NCBI GenBank assembly: GCA_016719855.1
Contig: JADJYH010000042.1
Coordinates: forward strand, 12,783 to 76,782
Length of the DNA stretch: 64,000 bases
Direction of reading: 5' to 3'
Source of the DNA: Saprospiraceae bacterium
Lineage (GTDB): Bacteria > Bacteroidota > Bacteroidia > Chitinophagales > Saprospiraceae
In this document: positions 10,347-19,619 of the stretch, one piece after another
How the letters are laid out: each line of letters opens with the position of its first letter
Position numbering within the stretch: the stretch's first letter is position 1
Position numbers and translations under genes: made by a program
Notes under the pieces: generated by a model
What the model saw: the letters and a program-made list of their open reading frames with translations, nothing else
What the model was told of the DNA's origin: nothing
The model's database searches: none

Positions 10347-11420
10347 TCAAACCAGCGCCAAGTGCGCCCTCAAAGATGCCTCCACCGCATCTGCCACGAT
10401 ATGGTAAAACGCCTCCGGCTCGTTGTCCACCTGCACTTTTTCGAGTGCTTGGTAGTAGGCCAGCCGGGAGGTATTGTCGCCCTTCAGGTTGGCGATGGTA
10501 TAGCCATTGCGGAGCAAAATCAGGTTCATCACCAGCCTCGACGTGCGCCCGTTCCCATCAATGAACGGGTGGATGCTCACCAGCCGCTCGTGCATCTCTG
10601 CCGCCAAAATGACCGGGTGCATCCTCCCCTGCTGGCGGCTGTAATGGATAAAATAGTCCTCCATCATTTTGTCCAGCATAAATGGCTGCGGCGGCTCGTG
10701 TTGGCTGCCAGTAATCCGCACAGGCACCGTTCGCCAGCGACCAGCGTTCTCCCGGTCAATGCTCTTCAAGATGAGACCGTGTAGTTCCATCAAGGTGCGC
10801 TTGGTCACATCCTCGTGCCGGGTGCCCAGATCGGCGATGAACTCGGCGGCCTCGGCATGGTTGATGGCCTCCAGGTGCTCCCGCATGGATTTGCTGCCGA
10901 TGGTCAGCCCTTGGTTCACCACGAGGCTGGTCTCCTGCAACGAGAGGGTATTCCCCTCGATGCGGTTGCTTTCGTAGGTGTACTCGACGTTGAAGTACTC
11001 CTGCATCTTGCGGAGTTGTTCGATGTTGAGGGGCTTGGTGGCCTGCCACTTGGATTTTAGGTCGTCAATGACGGCGAGCTTTGCCTCCAGTTCCGTGGGG
11101 ATTGGCGGCACTTCGAGCGCCCGCTCCCCGTACAGGAACTCGGCCCGGCCTTCGGCCAAGTACATGATTTCCTCCATCGGAATCTCGTACTGTCTCGCCA
11201 ACCCAATGACCTTCTCGGCCACCCAAAACACTCGCAACTGCTTGACATTCAAACCGTAAGCTTCGGCAAGCCGCATGAGGTGCACCTCGGTTGGCAGCCT
11301 GTTGCCGCTTTCGTACTTGCTGAGCAACGCTTGGTCTATGCCTGTGATGGTCACGACATCTTTGTGCTTCAGGTCTTTGGCCTGACGGCCATCCTTAAGT
11401 AGCGTTTGAAGGTTATTCAT
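10347..11420 (-). CDS. Fic family protein with N-terminal XRE-type helix-turn-helix
   Basis: Fic proteins transfer AMP, or another nucleotide moiety, from a nucleotide to a target hydroxyl. The 357-aa protein starts with an HTH domain (residues 1-65, VVTITGIDQALLSKYESGNR and MRLAEAYGLNVKQLR). An alpha-inhibition motif follows (YESNRIEGNTL, with the inhibitory glutamate). The Fic core motif is complete: HPFIDGNGRTSR, with catalytic His and Asp/Gly/Asn/Arg in place. It appears to be a self-inhibited, self-contained DNA-binding Fic enzyme. No separate antitoxin gene adjoins it, which fits the in-cis inhibitory helix. A TAAATTTG promoter lies within an inverted repeat just upstream, suggesting autoregulation. 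The C-terminal end is close to a shared terminator. Confidence 0.93.
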   Translation of the reverse strand: MNNLQTLLKDGRQAKDLKHKDVVTITGIDQALLSKYESGNRLPTEVHLMRLAEAYGLNVKQLRVFWVAEKVIGLARQYEIPMEEIMYLAEGRAEFLYGERALEVPPIPTELEAKLAVIDDLKSKWQATKPLNIEQLRKMQEYFNVEYTYESNRIEGNTLSLQETSLVVNQGLTIGSKSMREHLEAINHAEAAEFIADLGTRHEDVTKRTLMELHGLILKSIDRENAGRWRTVPVRITGSQHEPPQPFMLDKMMEDYFIHYSRQQGRMHPVILAAEMHERLVSIHPFIDGNGRTSRLVMNLILLRNGYTIANLKGDNTSRLAYYQALEKVQVDNEPEAFYHIVADAVEASLRAHLALV

Positions 11421-11422
11421 TT

Positions 11423-11456
11423 TATGACTTTTTTTATCAAGACAAATTTAGTCATA
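11423..11456 (-). promoter_or_regulatory. fic promoter with flanking inverted repeat (candidate operator)
   Basis: On the minus strand the -7 box TAAATTTG (plus-strand 11443-11450) precedes the fic ATG by about 22 bases. Perfect 7-bp arms TATGACT (11423-11429) and AGTCATA (11450-11456) enclose this segment. The spacing suits repression by a dimeric HTH protein, plausibly the Fic protein itself. Confidence 0.5.
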
Positions 11457-11490
11457 TTTTCGAAATTACCCTCATTTTTCCCATCTTTTT

Positions 11491-11531
11491 CAAAAAAAAA
11501 GCGCAAAGCGTTGTACATCAACACTTTGCGC
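11491..11531 (-). terminator. Terminator of the HYR/cohesin T9SS gene
   Basis: The inverted repeat GCGCAAAG (11501-11508) / CTTTGCGC (11524-11531) has an inner TTGT/AACA pair. On the minus strand nine T follow directly. It lies 34 bp past the stop of the gene ending at 11565. Confidence 0.85.
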
Positions 11532-11564
11532 AAAAAATCTTTCTCTCTCTAAATTGCTAATCGC

Positions 11565-14500
11565 TTATGGTAAAACAACCAATTTCTTTGTCAGAACACG
11601 GCCAGCGGCTTCCATTTTGATGAAAACCAGCCCTGCTGTTGCAAGGTCTTCGCTTCGCAATGGCAGCTCGTTCCGTCCTTTTTCAAATTGACCGTAGGTG
11701 GTAAACAGCACCTTGCCAGTGGCATCAAAAAACGAGAACCGAGCCTCGCCTGCCTCGTGCAAGCTAAATGAAACCACTGCCTGCTCCCTGAACGGGTTTG
11801 GCTGACAGATAAGTTGCAAAGTAGCTCCGGCATCTGCGAAACCCGTGAATTCCAGCACGGGTTTCAACTGCTCGTCCTCATGGTTCCAAGCAGCGGCAGG
11901 CGTCATTTCGGAGCTGATTTGTATTACATCAGCAAGGCTGACATCGGCCAGCGCCTTCATTTTTAGGGCAAAATGCGTGATTGGCTGCTTGCCAAAGTAC
12001 AGCATGGAAACCAAGCCTTCATTGCTCCTGGAAGCATTGAAAATCGGGGTTGGAGTATCGCTTTCATTTTTCACAAAGCCCTGGAATTCAATCAATTGTG
12101 GATTGAAGGCCAGCGTGAACTGCCAAGCCGCCATGGCCTCCAAGTCAAACTTGACCTCTGCTACTTCGCCTTTTTTATCAACCTTTTTTCTGTTTTCAGT
12201 GCTGAAAATGCCAATATTTCGCCCCTCCACGGCAGGCTGACTGCAAACTGACGACTGCAGAACTACCAACTACAAAAGCCGGATCCGCATTGCCGCTCAC
12301 ATCGCCCGTTTTTATGCCGATAAAACCAGCACTGAGGTTGTCCTGCACTACGTCGTTCAGCGACAGCTCCTGCGAGAACGGCCAAGGGTTGGCTGGATTG
12401 CCAAACACATGGCTCGCTGGTACGAAACGCCATGAAGGCGTGCCATTCTGGAAGCCCGGAGCAGCATTGAGGATGACCGCTTGGATGGCCACGAGGTCGC
12501 TGGCCGTCACCGAGCCGGAGTTGTTGGCATCGGCGGCGATGACCTGCCAAGCCTGCGTGAACGGCGTCACCGCCAAGATGTGCTCATTTATTTTCGCCAA
12601 GTCGAAAGCCGTCACGCCGTTCGACTGCCCGATGTCTTTCGTGGGGGTAATGGTAAAATCGCCACCTGCTGGCAAGCCCGAAAATGCGTAGCTGCCCACG
12701 CCCGCCTGCGTCGTCACGGTGGGCATTAACGCACCAGAGATGTCTACCATCACCTGCCCGACTGGCGCACCTGCTGGGGTTTGAATCATGCCGCCCAAAT
12801 CAATATTTGCCCCGCAAGCCGACAGGTTGTCCTGCACCGTCACGATTGTCTCACAAAAATCGGAGTTGCCGCCAGGGTCGGTGACCCAGAGCTGCACGAG
12901 GTTCGGGCCTACATCTCCGCAGGTGAAAAGCTGCGTGTTATTTGCCACGTTTTGCGAAAAGCTGAACTGAAGACTGCTCGCCGGGGCGCAGTTGTCGAAG
13001 CTGTTGAAGTTGAGTTGTAGCGCAGCCAGCGAAGCCTCGCCTTGTGCGTTCAGCTCCACATTGACGCCGCTGACGCAATAGGCCGTTGGCGCCCCAGTGT
13101 CGCCGACGGAGACGGTGAAGCTGTGCTGCGAGCTGTTCCCACAGCCATCACTTGCCGTGAATATCATCGGATAAACCCCGGCAGGCACGTTCTGGAACGA
13201 ATACCCACTGCCCAACGAACCCGAAGCCGTGATGGTCACGTGATTGCTGCAATCGCTCACTTGCGGCAGCGGCAAATTCACATTACCGGAGCAGCCAGCT
13301 CCGCTGCTAGCCATGATGTTGGCGGGTGGATTTACAAAAATAGGCGCTTGATTATCAGCCACTTCGATGAGCTGGATATGCGTCCACATGCCCAAGTTGG
13401 AGCCTGAGTTTGCTTGGTACTGGCACCAGTCAAGAATGGTCCAAGTGCGCTCGATTTTGTAGCAGGCAGGCTCCGCAATCCAGAAGATTTCGTCCTCGTA
13501 ATTGACTGCAACATTCTCGCAGCCGTTTTGCCCCAACAGCGTCGGGCCATTGTAGGGGTACGGCAGGTCGAACGGCTCCAGCGACTCGCCGCTGCAAGCC
13601 TGCGACTGGTAGTTGAACGGCCAGATGATTTGGTTGCCCGCCGAGTTCCAAGGGGTTTGGTTCACGAGGTGAATGACCTGCTGCGCCGAAGTAACGTTAC
13701 CGCTGGGGTCGGTGGCGGTGAAAACCCTCGTCACGATGCCATCGCCACAACTGCTGATGCTCGGCGTGACAGTTTCATTGAGGATAAACGAGCAGTTGTC
13801 CATCACGGCAGCCTGCCCGAAGAGCGAGAGATTGCTGAGGTCGGTGTTGCAGTCTACCACCACATCGTTGGGAGGAACGACGACCGGGGGCAGTTCGTCG
13901 TGGACGTTTACCGTCACGTCGCAGGAGTTGGAGTTGCCGTGGCAATCCATTACCCGAAGGGTGACAACTACCGAACTGACCGGTAGGTCTGCGCAAGAAA
14001 CAACGAGGCTGGGTGCGTAGGCCGAGTTGGGCTGATTGGCTCGTTTCACTTCGTAGCTTTCGATGCAGCAGTGGTCGTAGCTGCCAGCGTCGAGGAGGTT
14101 GGCGTAAACGGTGGCTTCGCCAGTGCTGGCGATGGAGGCCACGGTAAACTGTTGACAAATGACCGTCGGGGCAATCTGGTCTTCCACCGTAATAGTAGTG
14201 GTGCAGTTCGACGTGTTGCCGCAGGCGTCGCTGGCTTCGTAGGTGACGGTGTGCGTGCCTTGCGGGACGTTCCCGAAGGGGCCAAAACCGCTGCCAAAAC
14301 TCCACGTCGGCGTAATGGTGATGGGGGCGGAACAGTCGTCCACCGCATTTGCCGAAGGCAGATTGATGATGCCGAAACAACCGAAATCGTCAGTGCTGAC
14401 GGTAGCGGACGGCGGGCAGGTGATGGTCGGCGGCGTGATGTCGAAGAGCTTGATGAGTTGGGTGTGCTCCGCAAACTGTCCCGTGCAGTCGTCAATCACC

Positions 14501-15801
14501 GTCCATTTGCGAAGAATCAAAACACTGCCGCCACAGGTCGGGATGACTTGGTCGGTGTGAGCCAGGTTGAAGAAGCAGTCGCCGTTGTCCACAGCATACT
14601 GGTCGGTGGCGGTGGCGAGGTTGCCGTCCTCGTCAATGAACGGACTGCCCGTGACGCTGGGGTCAGTGGCATTCGAGCCGCAAGGCAGCATCGGAGCCTG
14701 CACCCCGTCCCGATTTGGCGGGAAGTGTACTTGCGAAAGCTGTGTGCGGTTCAGCGTGATGGTCTGGACTTTGGTGGCGGTGTTGCCCCACTCGTCGGTG
14801 GCTGTCCATTTGCGCTGGATGACCCGCCAGGCCAGCGTGCTGAAGTGGAAATTGGAGACGATGGTGCTGTTGGCGTTCGAGCTGCCGTTGGAGGTTTGCT
14901 CGAAAGACAGCACGTCGCCGGGGTGCAGCAGCCCCGTGGTGTAGGTGCCCGCCTGCGTCGTGTCGTTCGACAGGCGGATGCACCAGTTGTTGATGGTGAG
15001 GTAGAATCCCTCGTTTGAAAAAGAGGAGCCCCCAAAACTACTCCAGTCAAAGCTCACGTAACCCTCCGTCGGAATGACGATTTTGAACCTCGTCACGTAC
15101 GAAGACGTGTTGCTAATCGGTGAGCTGTTGGCCCCTTCGACCAACACCGAATTGGGAGCTCCCGTGACATCTACCCCACCATCCCCATTACTCGTTAAGC
15201 ATATATTCCAGTTGCTTGGGTCAAAATATCCGGCGAAGCCGGTGTAGCCGCAGCCAAAGTCAATCACCGTGTCCTGGTGCGACAGCGTGATGTTGCCGAC
15301 TGGGCTGCAGTTGTCCGTCACCGAGGGTGGGTCGAGCGCCGTTGCGCTGGTGTCCTCGGTGCAGTTCAGGGTCAGGTTGGCCGTGGTGATGGTCGGTTTT
15401 TTACCATCCTTCACGTACACCGAACCCCAGCAGGTCAGGTTTGTCCAGTTGTGTTTCACGTGAACGTTCACCGTCTGGCCCAGTTGGGCACTGGTGAGCG
15501 TGGTGCCGAGGGGGTTGTTCCCGGCATCGAAGTAGTTCAGCGTGAGCGGGCCTTGGCACGACCAGTAGTTCGTGAGCATGTTCACGGGGTTGACCGACCC
15601 CGTGCAGTCGTTGCCCAGCGAGAATTGCACGTTTTGGGCGCAAATCAGCGTGGTGCATTGTCCAGTAACAAATTGTGGTAGTAGCAGCAGCCAAAAAGCT
15701 GTTGCCAGCGAGTAAAAGTTGGTGGTAAAATGGCCCCAAAGGGGCGAGCGTGACGCAAACTGCGCCCAGCCCGTGGGCAAGGTGTAAGTAAATCGGAACA
15801 T
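11565..15801 (-). CDS. T9SS type A-sorted protein with HYR repeats, dockerin-like and cohesin-like domains (frameshifted)
   Basis: This is a large secreted protein of about 1410 aa. The hydrophobic segment FYSLATAFWLLLLPQFVTG is the likely export signal; the true start may be internal to the long N-terminus. HYR-type modules repeat through the middle (TPPTITCPPSATVSTDDFGC, TVTYEASDACGNTSNC). A dockerin-like pair of loops follows (GVTAFDLAKINEHILAV and AADANNSGSVTASDLVAIQ). Next is a cohesin-like segment (GEVAEVKFDLEAMAAWQFTL, FNPQLIEFQGF). The end is a type A sorting domain (CQPNPFREQAVVSFSLHEAG to LTKKLVVLP). One frameshift near 12215-12245 separates the dockerin part from the cohesin part. 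A terminator follows at 11491. Function is likely adhesion or matrix building; no catalytic domain is seen. Confidence 0.85.
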
Positions 15802-15836
15802 GGGACGAGTGTTTGTAAATCGGTTTTGAAAAATGT

Positions 15837-15935
15837 TATTGGGATATTGGGGTATTGGGGTATTAGGGCAAATTCAAGACATTGATAATCAATGGATTAA
15901 TCCATGAATATCTCAATAACCCAATAACTCAATAT
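15837..15935. repeat. Echo hairpin upstream of the HYR/cohesin gene
   Basis: The left arm (15837-15867) repeats TATTGGGG. The right arm (15906-15935) repeats its complement (AATAACCCAATAACTCAATA). Inside the loop lies a 14-bp palindrome, ATGGATTAATCCAT. The 30 bases 15905-15934 recur exactly at 54357-54386. Confidence 0.75.
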
Positions 15936-16400
15936 CAAATTTTGCTGCTTACTGCCTGTTCCTGGCCTTAGGTGTGTGTGGGTGGGTAGATGGAATACGG
16001 GCAAAACGCTGCCGCTGCCGTTATGGCATTGGCACAAAACGCTCGTCGAGTGGCGATGCCGCTCGGCTTGTTTTACCCTCAAAATGTATCGGAAAATTAA
16101 ACGAGGTGCGACGTGATGTCAGACGTAAATAGACGGTCAGCTTAGGTAATCGTTTGTTCATGGGACAACAGTTTTTTGGAAAAGGGCTTTCTTAAAAACG
16201 CCCTTGAAAATTCAGTTTACATGGCAAAGATAGCAGATGTTCGATTCGGTGTATGCGGTGAGGGTGGGTTTTTTACATTTTATTTTTTGTAAATTTTAGG
16301 GAGTAGTAGGGATGGAGGTTGGGGCTAGGACTATTCCAGTTTGATGAATTTCCCGGTGGACACCCACTGGCCAGATAGACCTGCGTACACTTTAGTGCGA
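15936..16400. other. Non-coding stretch, nothing recognised
   Basis: No open frame with protein-like composition, RNA gene or clear promoter was found here. It separates the start of the HYR/cohesin gene from a short repeat array and the AT-rich island. Confidence 0.5.
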
Positions 16401-16502
16401 ATACGACCTGGAGGTCGTATCGAGCAGGAAGGGGACTCGTATCGAGCAGGGGATGCGCCAGCAGGGGTCGTATTGAGCGGGAAGTGGGTGCGCCAGCGGG
16501 GG
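16401..16502. repeat. Palindrome plus degenerate direct repeats
   Basis: A near-perfect palindrome, ATACGACCT-GG-AGGTCGTAT (16401-16420), leads into three copies of TCGTATCGAGCAGG-like sequence (about 16415, 16437 and 16468). There are also two copies of TGCGCCAGCAGGGG-like sequence. This could be the eroded end of a mobile or dispersed element. The short frame through it (16341-16535) is probably not a gene. Confidence 0.5.
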
Positions 16503-16562
16503 AGGAAGTTAAAAAATAAGTGCTTTCCTTACTAAAGCTATGTTCGTCGCCACTTTTGCTTT

Positions 16563-16784
16563 CTATAGTTTTTTGAAAGCTGTCAATAGGCTGAACCTCT
16601 TCAATGCATTGAACAAATTTTCATAATCCACAGTTGGGTGTAATATAATGCTACCATCATCATCTTGGGTATATGCTCCAACTGGCCCTTTAAGGCCGTG
16701 CTCATCATCTAAGCAAAATTGAGGATACCCCAAATTACAAAGTAGCAATTCGCATTTAAGACCGTTGTTCCAAACCTTTATCAT
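16563..16784 (-). CDS. Small hypothetical protein (AT-rich island)
   Basis: This 73-aa frame has a balanced, protein-like composition (LGYPQFCLDDEHGLKGPVGA and DDDGSIILHPTVDYENLFNA). I do not recognise the family. The base composition is much more AT-rich than the flanking genes. It may be the C-terminal part of a longer gene broken upstream. Together with the next entries it forms a decayed island. Confidence 0.4.
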   Translation of the reverse strand: MIKVWNNGLKCELLLCNLGYPQFCLDDEHGLKGPVGAYTQDDDGSIILHPTVDYENLFNALKRFSLLTAFKKL

Positions 16785-16963
16785 ATCTAGTCATAGGAGA
16801 AATCTCACCCCATTCTTTAATTCAGGCTTCCATCCGTTTGTTGCAAGTCTAACTGACTGAATTAAAAATGCCGCAATTACTGCATTAGTTATTAAATTAG
16901 CAATTTTAGCCTTTTCCAACTACCCCTTCGGCCAATAGCGCTCTGTATTCATTTGCAAACTCG

Positions 16964-17209
16964 TTAAATCAGACGTCTTTTCAAAAACCATGGTTGATAG
17001 TAACGACCATTTACAGGAGATGTCGCCATAAATTCAAGATTTACATTTTGTTCTGAAGGTCTGTACAATCGAAAACTTATGTTGTACATATCAATCGGCA
17101 TCCGGTCTTTATGGCCTTTATGTTCAAATCCATCCCCAAACATTTGAGATGCCTTAGTTCTAACTTCATTGTCAAAAAGAGTTGTAACAAATTCTTTCTT
17201 GATTTCCAT
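16964..17209 (-). CDS. Small hypothetical protein (AT-rich island), probably truncated
   Basis: This 81-aa frame starts MEIKKEFVTTLFDNEVRTKA. It ends abruptly after NGRYYQPWFLKRRLI, while another frame just downstream still looks coding (NEFANEYRALLAEGVVGKG), so a frameshift near 16975 is likely. The family is not recognised. Composition is AT-rich like its neighbours. Small one-domain proteins of this style often belong to toxin-immunity islands, but nothing here proves that. Confidence 0.4.
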   Translation of the reverse strand: MEIKKEFVTTLFDNEVRTKASQMFGDGFEHKGHKDRMPIDMYNISFRLYRPSEQNVNLEFMATSPVNGRYYQPWFLKRRLI

Positions 17210-17335
17210 TTCCTATTTTTAAATAAAAAACACACCTACAACAGACCCAAGCATTTAACTTATCTTAAAACAAACAAGAAACTGTATTATTTCAAAATAA
17301 TAATGTTTGAACGATTAAATTTGGTGATTTAATCA

Positions 17336-17760
17336 TCACCTTAAAATCTGTTGATTTTGTGACCGATATTCATCCCATATTTTGCAAAGGTTTGTCTGTA
17401 GAACACTATAATCAATCCAATTGACCTACTTTCAAATCTCCCATACTATTAAATTTACGAAGCTCAGGCACTATGTGGCTATTCAACTAGATTTTCCAGA
17501 TTTACAGTAATTTCATTCTCTTCTTGAAAATGTTCAGCTTCCATTGGTACATTCCTTCCAAAATACTTGAAATCATTGCACCAATAAAAATCATTCCCAT
17601 CAATTTCTTCAAAATACACAAAAATCTTTTGGAAATTATTTTCCCAAGAAAATTGCTCCCATATTAAAATTTATTGTGCATCATCTTGATTTTTATTAAA
17701 AAATTCGCATTCCTGAATTGCCAGCAGACCCTACTTTAAAATTTTCATTTTTCTACTTAC
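17336..17760 (-). pseudogene. Decayed coding remnants
   Basis: Two minus-strand stretches read like protein but lack intact frames. 17479-17670 encodes WEQFSWENNFQKIFVYFEEI followed by DGNDFYWCNDFKYFGRNVP and ends at a stop at 17479. It is preceded in frame by a stop at 17671, more coding-like sequence, and an ATG-AAA start with an early stop. 17336-17420 encodes WIDYSVLQTNLCKIWDEYRS. These look like fragments of small proteins of unknown family. Confidence 0.45.
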
Positions 17761-18143
17761 AATTAAACCCATAGAAGGCACAAGTTACCCTGCCGCTCCG
17801 CACCACCTGCTCGTGGCCGACCACACAAGGCTTCCGCCGTGTGCAAGCCAAAGGTACAATCCCACATCAAATGCCACTACAATTTCTCCAAAATCCTATA
17901 AAATAACGTCCGGGGCTTCTTCTGTCAGCCCGATGTCCACTTCTTTTTGTCCACTTCGCCTCCTGTTTGAAAGGTAAACCCCCAGAATCAAATGTACGTC
18001 AGCAGTGCTTAAATTGTCACCAATTCCGCATAAGTTCGAGCAGGTACTGTCCCTTTTAAAACTACCAAGGCTATACTAAGCATGATTTGAAACATTCCCC
18101 AAATGGACCAATCGTAAATCGTCATTCGTAAATCGTAAATCCC
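17761..18143. other. Non-coding stretch with a single-arm word repeat next to htrA
   Basis: No gene is recognised. At 18103-18140 the word ATCGTAA is repeated four times (AATCGTAAATCGTCATTCGT and onward), directly downstream of the htrA stop codon. Unlike the other loci it has no complementary arm. Confidence 0.5.
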
Positions 18144-19301
18144 TCATTTGCTCCCATCCAGCCTCACCTGCACCTCCTGCTCCTTTTCATCCCGAAGCAC
18201 TTTGACCTTCACATTATCGCCAGCCTTGTATTTTTCCAGTATCAAAATCAGGTCGTTGCCGGATTCCACTTTTTCGCCGTTGATGGCCACGATGGCATCG
18301 CCGAAACGGATGCGGCCGGAACGGTCACGGTAGGTGGGTTGCAAGCCAGCCCGCTCGGCGGCACTGCCCTCTGCCACGTGGGTGATGAGCGCCCCACGCA
18401 GGCCGAGCCGTTGTACGGTCTGCGCATTTGCCAGCTCGATGCCGAGGCTTGGTCTGTTGATTTTGCCGAACTGGATGAGGTCGGGCACGGCCCATTTCAC
18501 CACGTCAACGGGGATGGAAAACCCGATGCCCGCCGAAGCACCGCTGGGGCTGTAAATGGCGGTGTTCACGGCGATCAGTTCGCCGGAGGAGTTGAGCAGC
18601 GGGCCTCCGGAGTTGCCGGGGTTGATGGCGGCGTCGGACTGTATCACATCCCGGATGGGGATGCCGCTCACCGATTTTATCTCCCGCCCGAGGGCACTGA
18701 TGATACCCGTGGTCAGCGTTTGGTCGAGGCCGAAGGGGTTGCCGATGGCCAGCACCGATTGCCCCACGAGCAGGTTGTCCGAGCTGCCGACGGGGATGGG
18801 CCGCAGCGCCGATTTTGGGGCGTCAATTTTCAGTACAGCGAGGTCTTTTTCGGGCGAAGCGCCCACCAGCGTGGCGTCCCAAGTGGTGCGGTCGGCGAGC
18901 GTCACTTGCGCCTTGTCGGCTCCCTGAATCACGTGGTAGTTGGTGATGACGTGGCCGTCCTTGTCCCAAACAAAACCAGAGCCGCTGCCCTGTGGGATTT
19001 CCATCACGTTGCGGGTCCAGTAGTCCTGCCGGAGCTGCGAGGTGGTGATGAAGGCCACCGACGGGGCGGAACTTTCGAACAGGCGAATCGTCGCTTTTTC
19101 GTCTTCGTTGAGGCCGGGAGGGATGGGCGATTGTGTGGCCGTGCCTTGCTCGTCCTCGTTGGTGTTGTACGGGTTTTCGTCGGCGTTGATTTGGGGGGCG
19201 ATTTGTTGGTTGAAGTTCGACTTCCAGGCAGTGCCGATGAAGAACCCGCCAATCAGAAGCGCTGTCCAGAGAATGAACCGTAGGATGGAAATGCTTTTCA
19301 T
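18144..19301 (-). CDS. HtrA/DegP-type trypsin-like serine protease with one PDZ domain
   Basis: This is an envelope quality-control protease of 385 aa. An N-terminal hydrophobic segment (ILRFILWTALLIGGFFIG) probably anchors it in the inner membrane with the protease in the periplasm. The catalytic triad is visible: His in VITNYHVIQGAD, Asp in SPEKDLAVLKID, Ser in INPGNSGGPLLNSSG. One PDZ domain follows (residues about 285-380, SLGIELANAQTVQRLGLRGA and GDAIVAINGEKV). A single PDZ makes it DegS/HhoA-like rather than DegP-like. It is transcribed divergently from the acyltransferase at 19620. Confidence 0.92.
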   Translation of the reverse strand: MKSISILRFILWTALLIGGFFIGTAWKSNFNQQIAPQINADENPYNTNEDEQGTATQSPIPPGLNEDEKATIRLFESSAPSVAFITTSQLRQDYWTRNVMEIPQGSGSGFVWDKDGHVITNYHVIQGADKAQVTLADRTTWDATLVGASPEKDLAVLKIDAPKSALRPIPVGSSDNLLVGQSVLAIGNPFGLDQTLTTGIISALGREIKSVSGIPIRDVIQSDAAINPGNSGGPLLNSSGELIAVNTAIYSPSGASAGIGFSIPVDVVKWAVPDLIQFGKINRPSLGIELANAQTVQRLGLRGALITHVAEGSAAERAGLQPTYRDRSGRIRFGDAIVAINGEKVESGNDLILILEKYKAGDNVKVKVLRDEKEQEVQVRLDGSK

Positions 19302-19506
19302 TTTTTATCTTTTTGCGGTAAAATTATTGTTTTTGGAAAAAATTGAACAATGGTTCAGTGGACAAAAAACGCATTGACCAGTCTGCTTGTTTTGGGTGGA
19401 TAGACGAAATGCTGCCAAGAACAGATGAATTTGGAATAGCGGTCAATCACAACACCAACGATTTTTTCAAATTTTCCGATTGGTTAACGATATTGCCACT
19501 TTTTAA

Positions 19507-19612
19507 AGACATAAAGTAAAAAGGAGAAAGTAAAAAGGGCCGTGAGGCAAGTACAACGTACTGATTTTCAACGCATTTGCACTTTTTACTTTCTCCTTTC
19601 TCCTTTTTACTT
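19507..19612. repeat. Echo hairpin between divergent htrA and acyltransferase genes
   Basis: The left arm (19511-19538) is AAGTAAAAAGGAGAAAGTAA and flanks. The right arm (19581-19611) is the complement with one extra word unit (ACTTTTTACTTTCTCCTTTC onward). The pairing is nearly perfect. As the flanking genes are divergent, it is in the 5' region and cannot be a simple terminator. It ends about 8 bp before the acyltransferase start. Confidence 0.75.
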
Positions 19613-19619
19613 GGCATCC

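Noticed and set aside
10347..11420. Fic gene as the toxin of a two-gene toxin-antitoxin pair
   Set aside because: The inhibitory helix is inside the same protein and no small antitoxin gene flanks it.
18339..19283. Plus-strand frame of 314 codons over htrA
   Set aside because: It is antisense to an intact protease with all catalytic residues; its composition is that of a shadow frame.
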